This document shows, piece after piece, positions 16,906 to 24,995 of a DNA stretch of 35,592 nucleotides. The stretch is from Candidatus Erginobacter occultus (lineage in GTDB: Bacteria > Auribacterota > Erginobacteria > Erginobacterales > Erginobacteraceae). The notes under the pieces were generated by a model. It was not told the origin of the DNA and did not search any database. It saw only the letters and a program-made list of their open reading frames with translations. Each line of letters starts with the position of its first letter. The stretch's first letter is position 1. The position numbers were made by a program, and so were the translations under genes. The DNA is taken from assembly GCA_030765265.1 (NCBI GenBank), contig JAVCCZ010000219.1, forward strand, positions 1 to 35,592. The letters run 5' to 3'.

Positions 16906-18360
16906 CTAATACGTCCGGCCGCGCCAGCGCCGGATCCGGTAGCCCAGCAGGTTCCAGAGATAGACCAGGAAGCCGATCTCGCCGCTGCTCATCCTCAGTC
17001 GGAAGATGTGCGTGTACCCCTTGAAAACACGGTAGATTACGTTGAAGGCAATGTTGCTCGGCCAGCGGATCAGCCGCCGCGACAACTTCATCAGGGCCGG
17101 AAATTCAATGACCAGCGCGAAGAACTTGTGCAGATTCTCGAATTCGCGCTTGGTCAGCCCCGTATTGATCGGAGACTCGACCTGATATGACGCGTGCTGA
17201 ATATGCGACGGGTTCAGGTAACCTTTCTCGAGGCAGTAGGCGTGCATCTCCGTGCGGGGGTAAGGCTGGAAGATGGAGACCCAGGCGTAGGCGGGCTTCA
17301 CCGCAATGTTGATCTTGATCGTTTCGTAAGCGTTCTCGATGCTCTCCTCCGGCAGACCCACCATATTCTGGGTCATAATCGAGATGCCATACTTATGGAA
17401 CAGTCGGGCGGCCCCGACGATCTGATCGTTGCTCATATCGCGCTTGAGAATCCGTCGGCGGATGGTCTCGTTGCCGCTTTCCACGCCCATCGCGATGGTG
17501 ACGCAGTTGGCCTCCTTGAGCAAGCGCGCCACCTCCTCGGTAACCAGGTTGGCCCGAACGTAGCAGATCAACGGCAGGCCGACCCGGTCCCGGTAGGCGG
17601 CGGAGAACTCCTGGAGCCACCGCCGGTTGACGATGAAAATATCGTCGTGAAAGTAGACGACCTTCAGGGGATAGCGGCGGCGCACCTCTTCAATCTCCCG
17701 GATCACGCTCTCGACGCTGCGCAGACGGCAGTATCGCGCGTCCCCGGCCTCATCCCGGTACAGCTTCTTTAAAAGATGGTTGAAGCAGTAGGTGCAATCG
17801 TACGGGCAGCCGCGGGTGGCGAGGAAATGCTTCACGCTGCTGTGGGCATAGGCGTAGTACTTGAGAAAGGACGCCCGGTCCGGGTAGGGAAGCGTATCCA
17901 GGTCGCGGATCAGCGGACGCATCGGGTTCTTGATCACCCGGCCGTCCTTCTTCAGCCAGAGATTGCGGACCCCGGAGTAATCCCGACCGTCCCGCAGGCA
18001 GTCGAGCAGGTCGACCAGCGCCTCGTCGCCCTCGCCGCGGCAGATGACATCCACCTCCTCGTTCTCCACGAACTCGGGAAAGAATGTGGGGTGCGGCCCG
18101 CCCACTACCGAGAGAAAATCCACCTGCCGCCGCAAGCGTCGGATCAGTTCCAGGTAGTAATCCTCGGAGCCGCTGGTCAGGGAAAACCCGATCACGTCGG
18201 GCTGATAGTCCTTAACGGCGGCAAATAAATCCTTCTCCAGATTCGTCAACAGCAGGTCGGCGTCGTGGCCGTGCTTCTTAACATTGGCGATCAGGCTCAT
18301 AATCCCCATCGGATCGGTAATATCCAGGGATGCCGTCCTGTAGACGAAAAGGCATTTCAT
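16906..18360 (-). CDS. B12-binding-domain-like radical SAM protein
   Basis: This protein has 484 residues from the ATG at 18360 (MKCLFVYRTAS); an in-frame start nine codons upstream adds nothing recognisable. Residues about 1-130 match the Rossmann-like domain of the B12-binding radical SAM group, with VVGGPHPTFFPE (85-96) and ICRGEGDEAL (106-115), but without the DxHxxG cobalamin motif. The radical SAM core begins at ATRGCPYDCTYCF with Cys185, Cys189 and Cys192 as the 4Fe-4S ligands, followed by YFHDDIF and a VESGNE motif. The C-terminal region has hydrophobic and basic stretches that could touch the membrane. Its place in a glycan locus suggests modification of a sugar or lipid carrier, but the reaction cannot be told. 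It is divergent from the SGNH gene at 18557. Confidence 0.88.
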   Translation of the reverse strand: MKCLFVYRTASLDITDPMGIMSLIANVKKHGHDADLLLTNLEKDLFAAVKDYQPDVIGFSLTSGSEDYYLELIRRLRRQVDFLSVVGGPHPTFFPEFVENEEVDVICRGEGDEALVDLLDCLRDGRDYSGVRNLWLKKDGRVIKNPMRPLIRDLDTLPYPDRASFLKYYAYAHSSVKHFLATRGCPYDCTYCFNHLLKKLYRDEAGDARYCRLRSVESVIREIEEVRRRYPLKVVYFHDDIFIVNRRWLQEFSAAYRDRVGLPLICYVRANLVTEEVARLLKEANCVTIAMGVESGNETIRRRILKRDMSNDQIVGAARLFHKYGISIMTQNMVGLPEESIENAYETIKINIAVKPAYAWVSIFQPYPRTEMHAYCLEKGYLNPSHIQHASYQVESPINTGLTKREFENLHKFFALVIEFPALMKLSRRLIRWPSNIAFNVIYRVFKGYTHIFRLRMSSGEIGFLVYLWNLLGYRIRRWRGRTY

Positions 18361-18408
18361 AAGCAAAATTCCATCTCTCGTAAGCAATTCGGGTTAAGTA
18401 GATTTTTC

Positions 18409-18437
18409 ATTATGGATAAAGGGACCGGTAAAGGCAA
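18409..18437 (-). promoter_or_regulatory. Candidate promoter for the radical SAM gene
   Basis: On the minus strand TTGCCT (18432-18437) and CATAAT (18409-18414) are separated by 17 bases. This fits a sigma70-type promoter and would give a leader of about 40 bases before the ATG at 18360. Confidence 0.4.
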
Positions 18438-18488
18438 CCTGAAAGTATAGCCGGCGGGAAAGGCGACGGAACTCCGGTTCGCCCGGCG

Positions 18489-18512
18489 GCCCGGAAGGAT
18501 CGCCCTCCGGGC
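18489..18512. repeat. Short hairpin in divergent intergenic region
   Basis: A 7-bp inverted repeat, GCCCGGA (18489-18495) and TCCGGGC (18506-18512) with a 10-base loop, lies between the divergent radical SAM and SGNH promoters. It could be an operator or simply GC-rich chance. Confidence 0.3.
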
Positions 18513-18530
18513 TGACGGACTAAATATAGT

Positions 18531-18558
18531 TTGTCGCTCGGCCGAAGGTGACTATAAT
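18531..18558 (+). promoter_or_regulatory. Candidate promoter overlapping the annotated SGNH start
   Basis: TTGTCG (18531-18536) and a perfect TATAAT (18553-18558) are 16 bases apart. The -10 overlaps the ATG at 18557. If the promoter is real, that ATG cannot be the start and translation begins further in, for example at GTG 18659. Promoter and start should therefore be judged together. Confidence 0.35.
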
Positions 18559-20023
18559 GTTTCGGCAACGGGAAACCAGGCGGAGCAGGCGGGTGCCGGG
18601 GGCGGGTTCAGTGCCGCCCGGCCGACCGAACCCGCGGGAGACGACGACGAGATACCAGGTGAAGAACTTGAGAACAAACCGGAAGCGGAAAAGCCGCGGA
18701 CTGCGATTCCTCCAACTCTCCCTTCTCCCGATGGTCTCCCTGCTCGTCTGCCTGATCGTCCTGGAAGGCGCGCTGGGCGCCTACCGGGCGCTGCGGCGGG
18801 GGCGGAACCCTTACGGAGCGGGGGTTCTGGCCGACTACCGTTCGCTCCTGGAAAATGTGACCGCCTCAGCGGACCGGGCCGACGCCCAGCTGCCTTCCAT
18901 AGCTCCCCACCCCTACCTGGGGTACGTGGCCAACTACGACGCCCGGAAGTCGCACAAGGGGATGCCCGTCAACCGCTTCGGATTTTTCAGCGAAGTCGAG
19001 GCGCTCTACCGGCCAGATCCCGAGGAAGAATTCGCGGTCGTCGTTCTCGGCGGCTCCGTGGCGGCGCAGCTCTGCATCGTGGGAGCCGACGCCCTCCGCC
19101 GGGGCCTGGAGAGCCTGCCGATCACCGGAGGCCGGCGAGTGGTCATCAACAGCTTGTGCCAGGGCGGCTACAAGCAGCCCCATCAGCTCCTGATCCTATC
19201 CTATTTCCTCTCCCTCGGTCTCCACGCGGATCTGCTGATCAACATTGACGGGGTCAACGAAATGGCCTTCTTCCAGCTCAACGCCCGGCAGAACAAGATC
19301 GATCCTTCCTTTCCCTGGAACTGGCTGACCCTGACCGACGCGGACCGGCCCGACCGGGAAGCGATGCGCGCCCGGCTGGCCATCATCCGGCAGCGGGAAA
19401 GCCGGGCCCGCCTGGCTTCCGTCCTGCTCCGCACCGGGCTTTACCGCAGCGTCCTTGTCCGTTATCTGCGGGAACGCCTCGACCGGATGTCGATTCACCG
19501 GGAGGGGCGGGCCGAACACCGGCTCGAGGAGCGGCTACGGGACACCAGCCGGCAGACCCCTTCCTACGGTCGGACCGGGCCGGTCTACTGGTCCGGCGAA
19601 GACCTGGACGAAGCCCTGCTGGAATCGGCCCGCCTCTGGCGGCGGGCTTCCATCGCTTTAAGTGATCTGGCCCGGGAGCAGGGCATCCCCTATGTTCACG
19701 GACTCCAGCCCAACCAGTACTTTTTCCGGGAAACCCCGCCTCCGGAAAGACCCGACAGCGGGGTTTACAACACCGAATCCCGATTTTACCGGGCGCTGAC
19801 CCGCGGTTACGCCTGTTTTATCAGCCAGTCCGAAATATTGCGGGCCAACGGCGTGCCGTTTGTCGATTATAACGAATCCTTCTTCGGTCACGTCCCGGAA
19901 ACCATCTACGAGGACGATTTTGCCCATCTCAACCAGCGGGGCAACGAGATGCTGGCCGACGCCGTTGTCGAATCCGTGGCGCGCCTGGTCTCCCCCCCGA
20001 CAGGTCCCGAGCAGGGCGAATAA
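18557..20023 (+). CDS. Membrane-anchored SGNH/GDSL hydrolase-family protein
   Basis: This protein has 488 residues from the ATG at 18557, which has GAAGG 8 bases upstream. The first 35 residues are rich in Arg and Pro and look unlike protein, so GTG 18659 (454 residues, opening with a basic stretch straight before the membrane helix) is a good alternative. One hydrophobic segment (about 52-74) anchors it. SGNH blocks, numbered from 18557, are VVLGGSVAAQ with Ser167, NIDGVNEM as the block-III equivalent, and DFAHLNQRGN with Asp454 and His457. It differs from the two AlgX/AlgJ-like proteins and belongs to a broader SGNH group common in surface-glycan loci. The likely role is an esterase or acyltransferase in the periplasm. 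It converges on the flippase gene after 87 bp. Confidence 0.82.
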   Translation: MFRQRETRRSRRVPGAGSVPPGRPNPRETTTRYQVKNLRTNRKRKSRGLRFLQLSLLPMVSLLVCLIVLEGALGAYRALRRGRNPYGAGVLADYRSLLENVTASADRADAQLPSIAPHPYLGYVANYDARKSHKGMPVNRFGFFSEVEALYRPDPEEEFAVVVLGGSVAAQLCIVGADALRRGLESLPITGGRRVVINSLCQGGYKQPHQLLILSYFLSLGLHADLLINIDGVNEMAFFQLNARQNKIDPSFPWNWLTLTDADRPDREAMRARLAIIRQRESRARLASVLLRTGLYRSVLVRYLRERLDRMSIHREGRAEHRLEERLRDTSRQTPSYGRTGPVYWSGEDLDEALLESARLWRRASIALSDLAREQGIPYVHGLQPNQYFFRETPPPERPDSGVYNTESRFYRALTRGYACFISQSEILRANGVPFVDYNESFFGHVPETIYEDDFAHLNQRGNEMLADAVVESVARLVSPPTGPEQGE

Positions 20024-20110
20024 AGGCCCGGCCGCCCGGCCGAGGTCAGACTTCCTGGGAGCAGCGCCCGCCCCTCTCCGCCTCCGCGCGCAAAGACGGC
20101 GCGGGCCGGC

Positions 20111-21565
20111 CTAGCGGCCAAAGAACCGCGGCCGCATCAGAGCGAATACGGCAAAAAGGCCGACGGCAACCAGGGCGGAGACAATCCCGATCGACGCCCC
20201 GGCCAGGGCCAGTGAGGGGCCCAGGGCAATCAGCACGGAGGGAACCGCGATGCGGATGAGCTGCCGCGCGGCCCGCCGCACCGGTGATTTCAGCAGCAGC
20301 CGCACCCCCAGGCTGAAGAAGACGCATTCGCTGAGGCCGGTGGCGATGGCGGCTCCCATCGCCCCGAAACGGGGGATCAGGAGCAGGTTGGCGGAGATAT
20401 TGATGAGGGCGACGGCCAGCATCAGCGGGGGCAGCTTTTTCTCGGCGCCGGTCGCCAGCAGGTATTCTTCGTTGATGCTGCCGAACATCTTCACGGCCAA
20501 CCCGGGCAGGAGAACGGCCAGCAGGCCCACGGACGCGAGATAGGCGTTTCCGAAGAGGAACGGGATCAGGAGCGGCTGAAGGAACCCGGCGGCGAGCAGG
20601 GCGGGCAGGCCGAGGAGCAGGAGAACGCGGACAGCCCGGTAAATATGCCGCGGCATCCGGGCGGGGTCCTGGACGTGGCACTGGGCGAAGCGGGTAAAGG
20701 CGACGTAGAAGACCACCCGGGGTAAGGCCGCGAAGATCTCCAGCACCCGGTAGGCGGCCCCATAGTAACCGACTTCGATCTCCGGGGCCATCGCCTTGAG
20801 CATAATCATATCGACCTGGTAATAGAGGACCCAGAGCAGGCCGTGCAGGGCAAAGGGGAGCGCCCGCCGCCAGGTTTCGGTCCAGGCGGGGGTCTGGCGG
20901 TCGGCGGTGAGCTTAAAGCGGCGGCCGAGGCCGACGCCGGTGACGACGTTGTCTATGATCCGGGCGAAGACAAGCGTGGCGGTGGTCAGGACCAGGCTGC
21001 CGGTCGTGAAGAGCACGGCGCCGGCCAGGAGGGCCGAGAAGAGGCGTTCGGCAAAGACACTGAGGGATTCGAGGTGGAACCAGGAGTGCCCCTTCATAAT
21101 ACTGCGCCAGAGCATCTTCACGCTCCGGCAGAGTTCGGCGAAGACCATCAGGTAGCAGAGCGCCGCGCCCTGGCGGGAGAATCCCATCAGGTGGATCAGC
21201 AGGGGGAGGATCAGCAGGACGGGAATGGTGTGAATCAGCTGGATGGCGATGAATTGCCGGGTCTGTCGGGTTCCCTCCCGGGGATCGGCAGCCACGTTGC
21301 GGGTGAGGAGGACGGGCAGACCGAACTGGATCAAGACCCCGAGAATACCGCCGAGGGCGACGGCGGCGGAGAACATCCCATAGGGACCGGGCCCGACGGC
21401 GCGGGCGATCAGCACGTAAAAAACAAATGTAATGGCCAGGGTGGACTCCCCGAGCAGGGCGAAGAAATACGAGAAGTCCAATCGGGCCAGCCGATCCAGC
21501 CAGTTCCAGTTGGGGCGAGGCGGCCAGGCCTTCTTTTCCGGTTTGTCGGGGTCGGTATCGCGCAT
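20111..21565 (-). CDS. Wzx-like oligosaccharide flippase (MOP superfamily)
   Basis: This is a 484-residue protein with about twelve to fourteen hydrophobic segments, the normal size and pattern for Wzx/RfbX flippases. The N-terminal FSYFFALLGESTLAITFVFYVLIAR helix region followed by GPGPYGMFSAAVALGGI is typical of the Polysacc_synt family. The first 30 residues are polar and charged and lie in the cytoplasm. It should move an undecaprenyl-linked oligosaccharide to the outer face of the inner membrane. It is the last of four minus-strand genes (methyltransferase, GT4, deacetylase, flippase), 79 bp after the deacetylase gene. The ATG at 21565 has no clear Shine-Dalgarno sequence. No Wzy polymerase is recognised in the window. 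Confidence 0.9.
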   Translation of the reverse strand: MRDTDPDKPEKKAWPPRPNWNWLDRLARLDFSYFFALLGESTLAITFVFYVLIARAVGPGPYGMFSAAVALGGILGVLIQFGLPVLLTRNVAADPREGTRQTRQFIAIQLIHTIPVLLILPLLIHLMGFSRQGAALCYLMVFAELCRSVKMLWRSIMKGHSWFHLESLSVFAERLFSALLAGAVLFTTGSLVLTTATLVFARIIDNVVTGVGLGRRFKLTADRQTPAWTETWRRALPFALHGLLWVLYYQVDMIMLKAMAPEIEVGYYGAAYRVLEIFAALPRVVFYVAFTRFAQCHVQDPARMPRHIYRAVRVLLLLGLPALLAAGFLQPLLIPFLFGNAYLASVGLLAVLLPGLAVKMFGSINEEYLLATGAEKKLPPLMLAVALINISANLLLIPRFGAMGAAIATGLSECVFFSLGVRLLLKSPVRRAARQLIRIAVPSVLIALGPSLALAGASIGIVSALVAVGLFAVFALMRPRFFGR

Positions 21566-21644
21566 AGTTCGGTGATGAAACGGATAATCAGTCAGGACCG
21601 GGCAACCTTTCTCACCTCGAAGCAGACGCGGCAGCTCTTCTTGG

Positions 21645-22523
21645 TTATCGTTTCGGCCATTTTCCCGCCAGCGCTTGCCCGTAGCGGATCCTTAGAATCG
21701 TCCGGAGTTTCCGGCGGCCGGCCCCGGGCAGGCGGCGGGTGAACTCGCCGCTGATCCGGACGATGGCCGCCGGATCCTGCCCGGGGACCACCAGGGGATG
21801 GCGGGGCCTGGTTCCGGTCCAGAACCCCTGATAACCGACCTGGCGGGCCAGGGCCAGCGCGGCCGGGGCGGTGTAGTAGCGGGGCCAGGCCAGGTGCCGA
21901 ACGGTTTTGTCGAGCCGTTCTTCCAGCACGGCGCGGGCCCGGCGGAGGTCTTCTTCCATTGAGAGCGGCCGGCCTCTCCGGGCGGCGGCCAGGGTTTCGT
22001 CGATCCCCGCCAGGGGGAGAGGCCGGGGCCAGTAATCCAGCGAGCGGTGGACCCAGGTGTGGGATTGGATGTCAACGAGTCCCGAGCCGGCCATCTCCCG
22101 AAGTTCCTCCCAGGTGCAGGGACGGCGTTCCCGCGCCGTTTCTTCGGCCGACCGGCGGTGCAGGCCCGGAGCGATGAAGAGAACGCACCGGCGGTTGTAT
22201 TGCCGGAGAAGCGGAAAGGCGGTTTCATAGAAATTCACGGCCCCATCATCGAAGGTCAGCACCACCGTCGGTTCCGGCAAAGTCTTCCGGTTCCCGACGT
22301 ATTCCAGAAGTTCGTCCGCGCCGGTCGTGCGATAACCATTGGCGGCGAGGAACCGCAGGTCCGCTTCAAACGATACCGGGTCCGCCAGGTGGTAGCAGAA
22401 TACGACCACCCCTCCCCGGAAGGGGGGCGGGCGGGGAGCCGTGACGAAGGCCGGTATACCCCCGGTGAGCAGCGCCCGCAACTCGGGCCAGTTCTTGGCA
22501 ATAGTTTCTTGAAGAAATCCCAT
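21645..22523 (-). CDS. Polysaccharide deacetylase (CE4/NodB domain)
   Basis: This protein has 292 residues from the ATG at 22523. That start overlaps the stop of the upstream GT4 by one base (TGATG), implying translational coupling; the frame is open further upstream only as a shadow of the GT4. NodB motifs are VVLTFDDG (87-94, Asp92 and Asp93) and SHTWVHRS (154-161, His155 and His159), which supply catalytic and metal ligands. The preceding FCYHLADP block and the ADLRFLAANGYRT stretch are typical of this family. I see no signal peptide, so it may act on a cytoplasmic lipid-linked intermediate. It would remove N- or O-acetyl groups from a sugar. The family is firm; the substrate is unknown. 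Confidence 0.93.
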   Translation of the reverse strand: MGFLQETIAKNWPELRALLTGGIPAFVTAPRPPPFRGGVVVFCYHLADPVSFEADLRFLAANGYRTTGADELLEYVGNRKTLPEPTVVLTFDDGAVNFYETAFPLLRQYNRRCVLFIAPGLHRRSAEETARERRPCTWEELREMAGSGLVDIQSHTWVHRSLDYWPRPLPLAGIDETLAAARRGRPLSMEEDLRRARAVLEERLDKTVRHLAWPRYYTAPAALALARQVGYQGFWTGTRPRHPLVVPGQDPAAIVRISGEFTRRLPGAGRRKLRTILRIRYGQALAGKWPKR

Positions 22524-23650
22524 CAGATTTCCGCCATAACCGAGAAATAAATCCGCTCGAGTTTCTTGATGTGGGTTCGGATGTCGAATGACAGCGCGCG
22601 CGAGCGCGCCGCCCGGGAAAATGACCCCCTTAAGGAACTGTCCTGGAGCAGACGGATGAGGGCCGCCTCGATTTCCTGGGGCCGGCCGGGGGTGGTGAGG
22701 ATGCCCGAGCGGTTGTCTTCCACGACTTCGGGCAGGCCGCCGATCCGGGGGCAGACGACCGGAACACCGGCGGCCAGCGCCTCGATGGCCGCCAGGCTGA
22801 GCCCTTCGCTGGAAGACGTGATCACCATCAGGTCGCTGATCGCCAGCAGCTCCGGGATGTCTTCGCGCTGACCGGTGAAGATAACCGGACTGCCCCGTTC
22901 CTCGGCCAACCGGGACCACTCCTCCTTTTTCGGGCCGTCGCCGACGATCAGAAGCCGCGCCCGGGGAACCGCGGCCGCCACCGACCGCATCGCCAGGATC
23001 GCCTGGGACTGCTGTTTGACGGAATCGATCCGGCCGACGGTGACGATCACCGGGGCATCCGGCGGGAGGCCGAGCGAACTCTTCAGGGAGTTTTTTTCCT
23101 CCGCCGACCGTTCGACGGCGTAGGGCCGGAGATCGATACCGTTATACAGGGTGACGATCCGCCGGGCGGGGATGCCGAAGTGTTCGCGGGCGAACTCGCC
23201 GACGGCGTCGGAGATCACCAGGGCCCGATCCGTCCAGGACGCCATCGAGCGCTGTAGAATCCGGATGGGCGCCGACTGGGGCAGCATATCGTGGAGGTGG
23301 ATCACACACTTGCGGCCGGTCGCCCGCGCGGCGGCCCGTCCGGTCAGGATACCTTTCATCCCGGCGGTATGCACGAGATCGATCCGCTGCTTCCGGATCA
23401 GCCGGATCAGGGTCACGGTGACGGCAAGGTCCCAGCGGGGGCGGTTTAAGAACAGCGGTTTGACCCCCTGCCGTTCGAGCAGCGCCGCGGCGGGATGCCG
23501 GTTTCGGAGAAAACAGACGGTCAGGGGAAACCCGGCCCGACGGAGACGGGGCAGGACCGAGAGGAAATAGCTGGTAGCGCCGTGGATCCGGCTGCCGCCG
23601 TGACCGAGGTGATCGCTGAGGAAAAGAATATTCGGGCGATTCTCTGGCAT
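22523..23650 (-). CDS. GT4 family glycosyltransferase
   Basis: This is a 375-residue GT-B enzyme. The ATG at 23650 has AGGG about 6 bases upstream. The N-terminal domain carries LFLSDHLGHGGS (9-20) with a donor-side glycine-rich loop and LVHTAGMKG (92-100). The C-terminal domain carries VTVGRIDSVKQ (203-213), LLIVGDGP (233-240) and the E-x7-E motif SEGLSLAAIE with Glu282 and Glu290. It is a cytoplasmic retaining glycosyltransferase of the usual length. It is 15 bp downstream of the methyltransferase gene and overlaps the deacetylase start, so the two proteins are probably made together and may act on the same sugar. Confidence 0.93.
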   Translation of the reverse strand: MPENRPNILFLSDHLGHGGSRIHGATSYFLSVLPRLRRAGFPLTVCFLRNRHPAAALLERQGVKPLFLNRPRWDLAVTVTLIRLIRKQRIDLVHTAGMKGILTGRAAARATGRKCVIHLHDMLPQSAPIRILQRSMASWTDRALVISDAVGEFAREHFGIPARRIVTLYNGIDLRPYAVERSAEEKNSLKSSLGLPPDAPVIVTVGRIDSVKQQSQAILAMRSVAAAVPRARLLIVGDGPKKEEWSRLAEERGSPVIFTGQREDIPELLAISDLMVITSSSEGLSLAAIEALAAGVPVVCPRIGGLPEVVEDNRSGILTTPGRPQEIEAALIRLLQDSSLRGSFSRAARSRALSFDIRTHIKKLERIYFSVMAEI

Positions 23651-23665
23651 AGAGCCCTGACAAGA

Positions 23666-24610
23666 TTATCGTAAGATTGTGTTCTCCGCCGCCCGTAAGT
23701 GCCCGCCGGAAGCGGCCCCGGCGGCGGATTGTGACTCCGATCGGATAAGAGACGGCTTTCCCCGGAGTTGGTGCCGGCTTTCCGGTTTCCGGATTGCCCG
23801 GACCCAGATATATGTCGATTCCCGCGGGTCCATCATTACCCGGGAACAACGATAGCGTTTGCGGAAAACCGCCACGTATATCCGGCTGAGCAAGGCCCGC
23901 AGCGCCCCGCCGGGGAGAAGCTGGGCCGCGCCGAAAACGCGCCAGGGCGTCCAGGCCAGATAACTCCAGTAGGTCGTCAGCCGGGGAGAAAAAAACCCGA
24001 AGCATTGCTTCACCACCCAACCGTGATCTTCCAGCAACGCTCTCCATTGCTCCGCCGTGAACGAGTGGCGAACGATCAGGCGGCGGTCCAGCGCCCGGGA
24101 GTAGCGTTGCGCCCAGTCGGGACGCCCGATATGATGAAAAAACCTCGTCAGCCAGCAATGCCGGGCATAAAGGTCGGTATTGACGGTAAGACAAAGCTGG
24201 CCGTCCGGCACCAGGACGCGGCGAGCTTCCCGCAGGGCATCGCCCAGCCCCGGATCGATGGCGAACAAGCTGGCGTTAAACATCACGGTCCGGAACGATC
24301 GGTCGACAAACGGCAGGTCGGTCGCGCTGGCGTTGATCATTCCGCCGTATCGCCGGCGCGCCTCCGGTCCGGCCCGTTTCAAGGCGTCCCGGTTGACCTC
24401 GATCCCGAACATCCGGGGACGGGTCCCGAAGGCGTCGGTCAGCAGGACGCCGAACGATCCGTCGTAGCAGCCCACATCCAGCGCCGGTTCGTCCAGGTGG
24501 ACGCCGGAGGCCAGATAGGCCCGCAGGTGGAAGGCATTGAAGAAAGCCGCCAGCGGCTTGTAGAAATACTGGCGGGAAGCTAATCTCAGCAAATCGATAT
24601 CGAACGTCAT
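23666..24610 (-). CDS. Class I SAM-dependent methyltransferase
   Basis: This protein has 314 residues from the ATG at 24610, which follows a run of six G that may act as a ribosome-binding site; a GTG four codons upstream is possible. Motif I LDVGCYDGSF is at 44-53, followed by FGIEVNRDAL, with the acidic residue that binds the ribose of SAM, and ATDLPFVDRSFRTVMFN. Residues 120-250 contain Trp- and Arg-rich stretches seen in methyltransferases that act on glycans or lipids. The last 30 residues are low-complexity. It begins the four-gene minus-strand operon with GT4, deacetylase and flippase. O-methylation of a sugar is the simplest guess; the acceptor is not known. Confidence 0.88.
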   Translation of the reverse strand: MTFDIDLLRLASRQYFYKPLAAFFNAFHLRAYLASGVHLDEPALDVGCYDGSFGVLLTDAFGTRPRMFGIEVNRDALKRAGPEARRRYGGMINASATDLPFVDRSFRTVMFNASLFAIDPGLGDALREARRVLVPDGQLCLTVNTDLYARHCWLTRFFHHIGRPDWAQRYSRALDRRLIVRHSFTAEQWRALLEDHGWVVKQCFGFFSPRLTTYWSYLAWTPWRVFGAAQLLPGGALRALLSRIYVAVFRKRYRCSRVMMDPRESTYIWVRAIRKPESRHQLRGKPSLIRSESQSAAGAASGGHLRAAENTILR

Positions 24611-24630
24611 TTTACCCCCCACCGCCGCTT

Positions 24631-24777
24631 TCCTTCAGAAATCAAGGTAAAACAACCGCGATTGGTGGCCGGCCGCAGCGGCCTGCGGACCCAGGTGTTC
24701 CACCAGGTTCCTGGTAGAGCGGCCGACTCCATAGAACCGGGTTATACCGCCGCCTGGATATCAAGACAGACTCGCAC
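24631..24777 (-). pseudogene. Decayed 5' fragment of a GT4 gene (paralogue of 4952-6088)
   Basis: On the minus strand, a GTG at 24777 opens with VRVCLDIQAA, matching VEVCLNIQAA at the start of the GT4 at 6088. The frame then hits a stop, but one frame over it continues GVGRSTRNLVEHLGPQAA, matching GVGRYTRNLAQHLAPLAA of the intact gene, then RLFYLDF, after which it stops at TGA near 24644. Homology ends around 24631, where the methyltransferase gene follows. Similarity also continues upstream into non-coding DNA (16-base block 24814-24829 and GAAAAAGTT 24845-24853). This is a truncated and frameshifted remnant of a duplicated GT4 gene with its leader. Confidence 0.8.
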
Positions 24778-24995
24778 ACTGAAAGTCCCGATCGCGGCTG
24801 ATTGATTCCGGGGAATAATCCCACGAATGCGGGGAAAGCGACAGGAAAAAGTTGATTCCATATTCCATAATCTTCTTGTGTCTCCCGGGGGAGCCGATTA
24901 TTGTTAATCCAGTTCGATGGCCGGAGCAGCTATCGGGAACCGCGGGTCAGCCCGATCGAACCGGCAGCCGGGATGCGGGGTGAGGAATCAGCACG
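24778..24995. other. Intergenic region with duplicated GT4 leader
   Basis: The left part is the upstream leader of the decayed GT4 copy and matches the leader of the intact gene near 6.1 kb. Toward the next gene, TTGTGT and TATTGT lie 17 bases apart near 24875-24905, with CTCCCGGGGGAG between them; this is a weak promoter candidate. No RNA gene is seen. Confidence 0.5.

Noticed and set aside
20024-20110. GC-rich repeats (GGCCCGG, GGGCCGGCC) after the SGNH gene, considered as a terminator
   Set aside because: The arms do not pair well in one hairpin, and there is no T tract.
22524-22919. 132-codon N-terminal extension of the deacetylase
   Set aside because: It overlaps the GT4 gene in another frame and is Pro/Arg/His-rich; the ATG at 22523 fits translational coupling.
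23142-24194. Minus-strand frame of 350 codons spanning the GT4/methyltransferase junction
   Set aside because: It is Arg/Pro-rich, without motifs, and overlaps two well-supported genes on the same strand in other frames.
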